From Pachyseris speciosa (taxonomy: Eukaryota > Cnidaria > Anthozoa > Scleractinia > Pachyseridae), in the NCBI GenBank assembly GCA_016490735.1, contig JAEMWC010000378.1:442501-506500 (forward strand): a stretch of 64,000 nt of DNA, written 5' to 3'. How positions within the stretch are numbered: the stretch's first letter is position 1; every line of letters begins with the position of its first letter. Below are positions 60,901 to 64,000 of the stretch, one piece after another. The notes below the pieces were generated by a model. The model had not been told where the DNA came from. It ran no database searches and was given only the letters and a program-made list of their open reading frames with translations. The position numbers and the translations under genes are program-made.

Positions 60901-63900
60901 GCAAATAAATAGAAGTCATACAAGGGGGAATTTAAGTCACAAACCCAGACTGGCCATGTGTTAGTTTTATAAAGAGAAGGGTGGTAAATGTTAAGATTAA
61001 GGCTGGTTTTACTATTTATGACAGTGAAACCTCCCATATGCAAAGACCCTTGGGGCCGAGCATAGGTGTTCACTTACAGGAGGTTACTGAAGGTTGAAAC
61101 ACTTATGAACTGCGGGAGATGGGGTGTGTGAGTCTTGCCCGCCATTAACTGGACACTGGGAACGTCTAAAAACTGTACGCTGTCGCCAAATCAGGGGCAT
61201 CCAACGACAAGTTTCGGTAGATATCTGTTCGGTGGAGGGTAATTCGCTTTGGGTTTTCGACGTCGATTAAAGAGTGTACTCGGATTTTCGTAACTAAAAC
61301 GTGGCCTAAAAGATTCGCAATGGAGAAATTATAGCCCCTAAGGTTTTCGGAAAGGTCGTAATTGCTGGTTTTGGCAGTCAAAAACGTCACCTAGCATTTT
61401 CGGAAAGAAAATAGTTCCCGAGAAATTTCGTGGAAAGTTTATTTCAGCTTGCATTTTCTCAAAGGAAGATTTTGTTCCCTAACATTTTCGGACAATTAAA
61501 ATTTCAGCTAGGGAATCCGAACAGATGAACTTCTTCTAGCTTATGAAAAATCACTTTAAACAGACTTCAAACAGCATAAGGTACTTAAAAATGCCTTTCT
61601 ACAGCTTTTTGTTGATTTGGCTCGTTGAGTGCCCCTGCCAAATGGATGGTGTCCACTTTTAAAAGGTTCTCAAGACGTCAGTTCAGAGTGGTGTTCTTAA
61701 CATCTAACTCGACGTGCCTTACATAACCACATAACTGATTATTCGAAATAGGTACTTTCAGACATAGTGGAACATACTTATGATCATCGAGGATAATTAA
61801 TTATTGACATCAAGGAAGGAGTTCAAAATTCCAACTGTGACAGAGCTGAAGGGAAGCATGGACAGTGTATGTCTCCTTGACATACTTGACAGGGGCATCC
61901 AACGACAAGTTTCGGTAGATATCTGTTCGGTGGAGGGTAATTCGCTTTGGGTTTTCGACGTCGATTAAAGAGTGTACTCGGATTTTCGTAACTAAAACGT
62001 GGCCTAAAAGATTCGCAATGGAGAAATTATAGCCCCTAAGGTTTTCGGAAAGGTCGTAATTGCTGGTTTTGGCAGTCAAAAACGTCACCTAGCATTTTCG
62101 GAAAGAAAATAGTTCCCGAGAAATTTCGTGGAAAGTTTATTTCAGCTTGCATTTTCTCAAAGGAAGATTTTGTTCCCTAACATTTTCGGACAATTAAAAT
62201 TTCAGCTAGGGAATCCGAACAGATGAACTTCTTCTAGCTTATGAAAAATCACTTTAAACAGACTTCAAACAGCATAAGGTACTTAAAAATGCCTTTCTAC
62301 AGCTTTTTGTTGATTTGGCTCGTTGAGTGCCCCTGCCAAATGGATGGTGTCCACTTTTAAAAGGTTCTCAAGACGTCAGTTCAGAGTGGTGTTCTTAACA
62401 TCTAACTCGACGTGCCTTACATAACCACATAACTGATTATTCGAAATAGGTACTTTCAGACATAGTGGAACATACTTATGATCATCGAGGATAATTAATT
62501 ATTGACATCAAGGAAGGAGTTCAAAATTCCAACTGTGACAGAGCTGAAGGGAAGCATGGACAGTGTATGTCTCCTTGACTTCTGATTGGAAAAGACTGTA
62601 TAGTTCATGGTACCATCCTTCCACACTAGAACATCCAAAACGTTGCATGGACGTCACCCAGTGGCATGAGGTCTACCCTGATTGACCACATGTGGATACA
62701 GGGGAAGGATGTTCAAAATGACTTGGCACTCATCAAAACAATGTCCACTAATTGGTAACAGCTTTCATCAAAGCTAAGTGGAGGACAGAGTACCAGAGTC
62801 AGTGAACGAAGCAAGTTAAAATCGCCAACCTGGAATTTCAATTGGCCAACAACGAGTTTGTAGTGGAACCGGGCGATGGCTTGCTCGGATTCACTTTGAA
62901 CACTACCATGACGCTATCACGAAGAGGGAAACCATTAAGACCAAGAATTTTGCAAGAGTCACCAATGTATTAGGCAAGAGGAAGCAGGAATGATTGAACT
63001 CGCCACTTGGCAGGAAAACAAGAAAGGAAACCTGTTAAGGCGAAGGTGTTGATCTGAGGCCCCAGCTGTTCAAAAAGCTGCCGGATAAAATGTATCAGAT
63101 GCAATGATATGAATATGTTTTAATACTTTTGCTACGCTCTCATTCTACGCAGTGTTATTTAAATCGGCTCGCTGACAATGTAATCTCTTCAGTTGTTTTT
63201 CGTTCTCTTTTTGTAGTCTTGGACAAGCTTTGAGGATGCCATCAACAGAGAATTTCCTGACGATCTTACGCGAGGAGGGGCTCCATTGCTAACATTCATT
63301 GCATATGTCCTCAGAGTCAACTATGGTAAGAGTTTTCGTCGTTACGTAGATCATCCTTACTCGCTTCTGGGGTGACAAAGAAAATTATTGTGGATCGCCG
63401 AAAGTTGCAATGGAAGGTAACAGAGTGTCCTGGCGGGTGGCTGTAACCGTAGAAAAAGTGTAGCCAGTCATGCCACCCAAAACCAATCCTATAGAAAGGA
63501 GCGCAAAATTTCTGAAATGCGCATGATCAGTACGAGGAAATTCTAAAGCTAAATCGATGCGAAGTCGTTTATATACGAACTCAGGTGAGTGGTACTAACA
63601 TTCAAGGGACCATGAGATTTCAGGTTTATTTTCAGAAAAAAGCGTTGGTTTGATTGGTCAATTCCAGCCTTTCTCTCCGTCGATCTCTTTCCGCAACAAC
63701 ATTTTGACTCGTGTAGAGCCGTAGAGTAATTATGATATAAACAACCATAACGGTGTAGTTGCAATCAACATTAATTGAAAGCTTGCTTCATTTTTGTAGT
63801 TAAAAGGGCATCGCAAAATGTCTCCGTTCGTAATTTCATCCGAATGTCCAGGTGGTTTGGTCCACTTAACAAGGGATCTCAAAGCAGCTGCCTGAGAAAG
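50676..63900 (+). CDS. Death effector domain protein with TRADD-N-like domain, 3' end outside window
   Basis: Probably an apoptosis or immune signalling adaptor in the cytosol. Exons: 50676-51057, 52078-52185 (or to 52182), 58265-58645, 59926-60210, 60790-60869, 63217-63325, 63800-63900; all GT-AG and phase-consistent, about 482 codons so far. Residues 5-95 are a DED (helix LEKLKFLC, then [14 protein letters not shown] at the usual RxDL position). A Cys/Arg-rich link follows. Exon 3 encodes a domain like the TRADD N-terminal fold ([48 protein letters not shown]), preceded by a hydrophobic stretch. Later exons are charged (VDWED-like) and end in [13 protein letters not shown], a pattern I associate with the segment before an SH2 domain (low certainty). 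The ATG at 50676 starts right at the DED, but the frame is open upstream to about 50545, so an earlier start is possible. Confidence 0.75.
51070..51436. mobile_element. MITE with TAGGGAGCTTTAGCAACG ends
   Basis: 367 bp, perfect inverted ends GGGAGCTTTAGCAACG followed by CGACGGCGACGGCAACG, TA at both borders. It starts 12 bp after the last base of DED exon 1. Confidence 0.9.
51471..51577. mobile_element. Small MITE
   Basis: Inverted ends around GCTATGTTGGTG...AACAATAG and its inverse. Followed by unassigned intron sequence to 51900. Confidence 0.5.
51903..52020 (+). repeat. Short dispersed repeat, copy 3
   Basis: Third copy of the repeat at 31340 and 32306 (CATATATCCC, TTGCTTTACAGGTCAATCAT), with an A-rich tail. 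Confidence 0.6.
52940..53005. repeat. AAT microsatellite
   Basis: About 65 bp of AAT units in intron 2 of the DED gene. 52190-52940 shows no exon. Confidence 0.9.
53114..54145. mobile_element. 1-kb TIR element with AGGTTACCGTGTAC ends
   Basis: Ends AGGTTACCGTGTAC and its inverse. An internal inverted pair (AAAACGTGTTGGGG at 53730, CCCCAACACGTTTTT at 53860) lies within it. Short minus-strand frames are not recognisable. Confidence 0.75.
54294..55975 (-). pseudogene. Retrotransposon RT with zinc finger and restriction-like endonuclease, truncated
   Basis: From the 5' side (55975 downwards): [16 protein letters not shown], the catalytic WFVDDASG box, a thumb-like region [10 protein letters not shown], then after a frame change a Cys-Cys-His finger ([19 protein letters not shown]) and a PD-(D/E)xK-like nuclease stretch ([29 protein letters not shown]) ending at 54294. 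RT followed by finger and restriction-like nuclease is the order of R2/NeSL/CRE-type non-LTR elements. The 5' half is cut by an AAT microsatellite. The family is uncertain. Confidence 0.75.
55973..56043. repeat. AAT microsatellite
   Basis: About 70 bp of ATA units at the truncated 5' side of the retrotransposon remnant. Confidence 0.95.
56071..56995. mobile_element. 925-bp element with about 130-bp inverted ends
   Basis: The ends share GTGGGGAGCAG, GGGGGTGAGGGAACRCCTGT and CTGTAAAC in inverse order. The interior is A/T-rich without a transposase. Confidence 0.8.
57545..58000 (+). pseudogene. LINE 3' end with ATT tail
   Basis: The open stretch from about 57562 to 57882 shows the LINE C-terminal signature ([42 protein letters not shown]). 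A 3' UTR with AAGCGCTATATAAA and an (ATT)n tail at 57938-58000 follow. Only the last part of the RT protein remains. Confidence 0.85.
58735..59830. repeat. Degenerate CAGCCCA-type minisatellite
   Basis: Two tracts (about 58735-59335 and 59527-59830) made of 5-10 bp units such as CAGCCCAGTC, CCAACCCAGT and CAGTCCAGCC, almost G-poor on one side. They are separated by a MITE at 59336-59526. In DED-gene intron 3. Confidence 0.9.
59336..59526. mobile_element. MITE, family C copy 2, inside the minisatellite
   Basis: Ends CCAGGAGCCCATCACTA and its near inverse TAGTGATGGACTCCTGG. The right arm resembles the end of the element at 35876-36215 (AGGAGC...CTCCCATAC.AAGCCC). Confidence 0.7.
61192..61881. 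repeat. 690-bp tandem duplication, unit 1
   Basis: Contains the CAGGGGCA MITE copy 1 (61192-61637; CCAAAT on both sides) plus 244 bp of flanking DNA. By eye it is identical to unit 2 with a constant 698-bp offset. Confidence 0.9.
61890..62579. repeat. 690-bp tandem duplication, unit 2
   Basis: Identical to unit 1 and separated from it by ATACTTGA. It includes MITE copy 2 (61890-62335), which begins exactly at the duplication border. Confidence 0.9.
62580..63216. other. DED-gene intron, no exon seen
   Basis: No supported exon or clear repeat between the duplication and exon 63217-63325. Confidence 0.5.
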
Positions 63901-64000
63901 GTAACATTGCACATTACGAAATTATGTTTGGTTTGCACAAGCTCAAGCTTTAGTGAGTGTCCTGTTTCCCACAACCCCCCTCCAAACACAAAAGAATGAA

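Noticed and set aside
60879..62088. Minus-strand ORFs at 61.2 and 61.8-62.1 kb and plus-strand ORF at 44904 sharing a protein sequence
   Set aside because: They are the same MITE translated in each copy; the stretch has no domain and is broken differently in each.

Overview
The window is animal nuclear DNA. Genes are split by many small GT-AG introns, and introns and spacers are packed with short inverted-repeat DNA transposons, tRNA-derived SINEs, non-LTR retrotransposon fragments and microsatellites. The repeat content, an intron-poor class A GPCR and a death-fold adaptor-like gene suggest a cnidarian, most likely an anthozoan such as a stony coral. That is inference: no species-diagnostic sequence was identified.

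Four host genes were rebuilt by reading splice sites and reading-frame phases. (1) 241-6955, minus: peroxisomal catalase, nine exons, C-terminal exons cut off by the left edge; heme ligand and catalytic residues are present. (2) 15209-16228, plus: a single-coding-exon rhodopsin-type GPCR. (3) 17855 to about 41460, minus: an 18-coding-exon ion-channel gene (1164 codons). Its transmembrane core resembles TRPC channels, a von Willebrand factor A (vWA) domain sits between the pre-S1 hydrophobic segment and S1, and a SPRY domain plus coiled coil follows the TRP box. Every exon junction keeps phase. I know of no described TRP channel with this domain order, and it is the main discovery candidate. 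(4) 50676-63900, plus: a gene starting with a death effector domain (DED), followed by a TRADD-N-like domain and continuing past the right edge.

Most of the rest is mobile DNA. 4.5-5.4 kb: a TTAA-flanked MITE nested in a TA-flanked element inside catalase intron 1. 7.9-11.4 kb: MITEs and a LINE split by a 1.2-kb inverted-repeat element. 13.5-14.5 kb: a TTAA-flanked element. 24-38 kb: many foldback elements in the channel gene's introns. 39.6-40.6 kb: LINE remains. 44.1-49.6 kb: a 5.5-kb DNA transposon with a broken THAP-DDE transposase, itself hit by a MITE (which carries a SINE), a second TTAA MITE, and other insertions. 53-58 kb: inverted-repeat elements and two retrotransposon fragments. 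58.7-59.8 kb: a degenerate minisatellite. 61.2-62.6 kb: a recent tandem duplication of 690 bp.

The host genes do not look functionally linked. Catalase handles peroxide, the GPCR and vWA-TRP-SPRY channel are membrane signalling proteins, and the DED/TRADD-like protein is probably a death-fold adaptor. Coordinates were read by eye; no alignment or database search was run.
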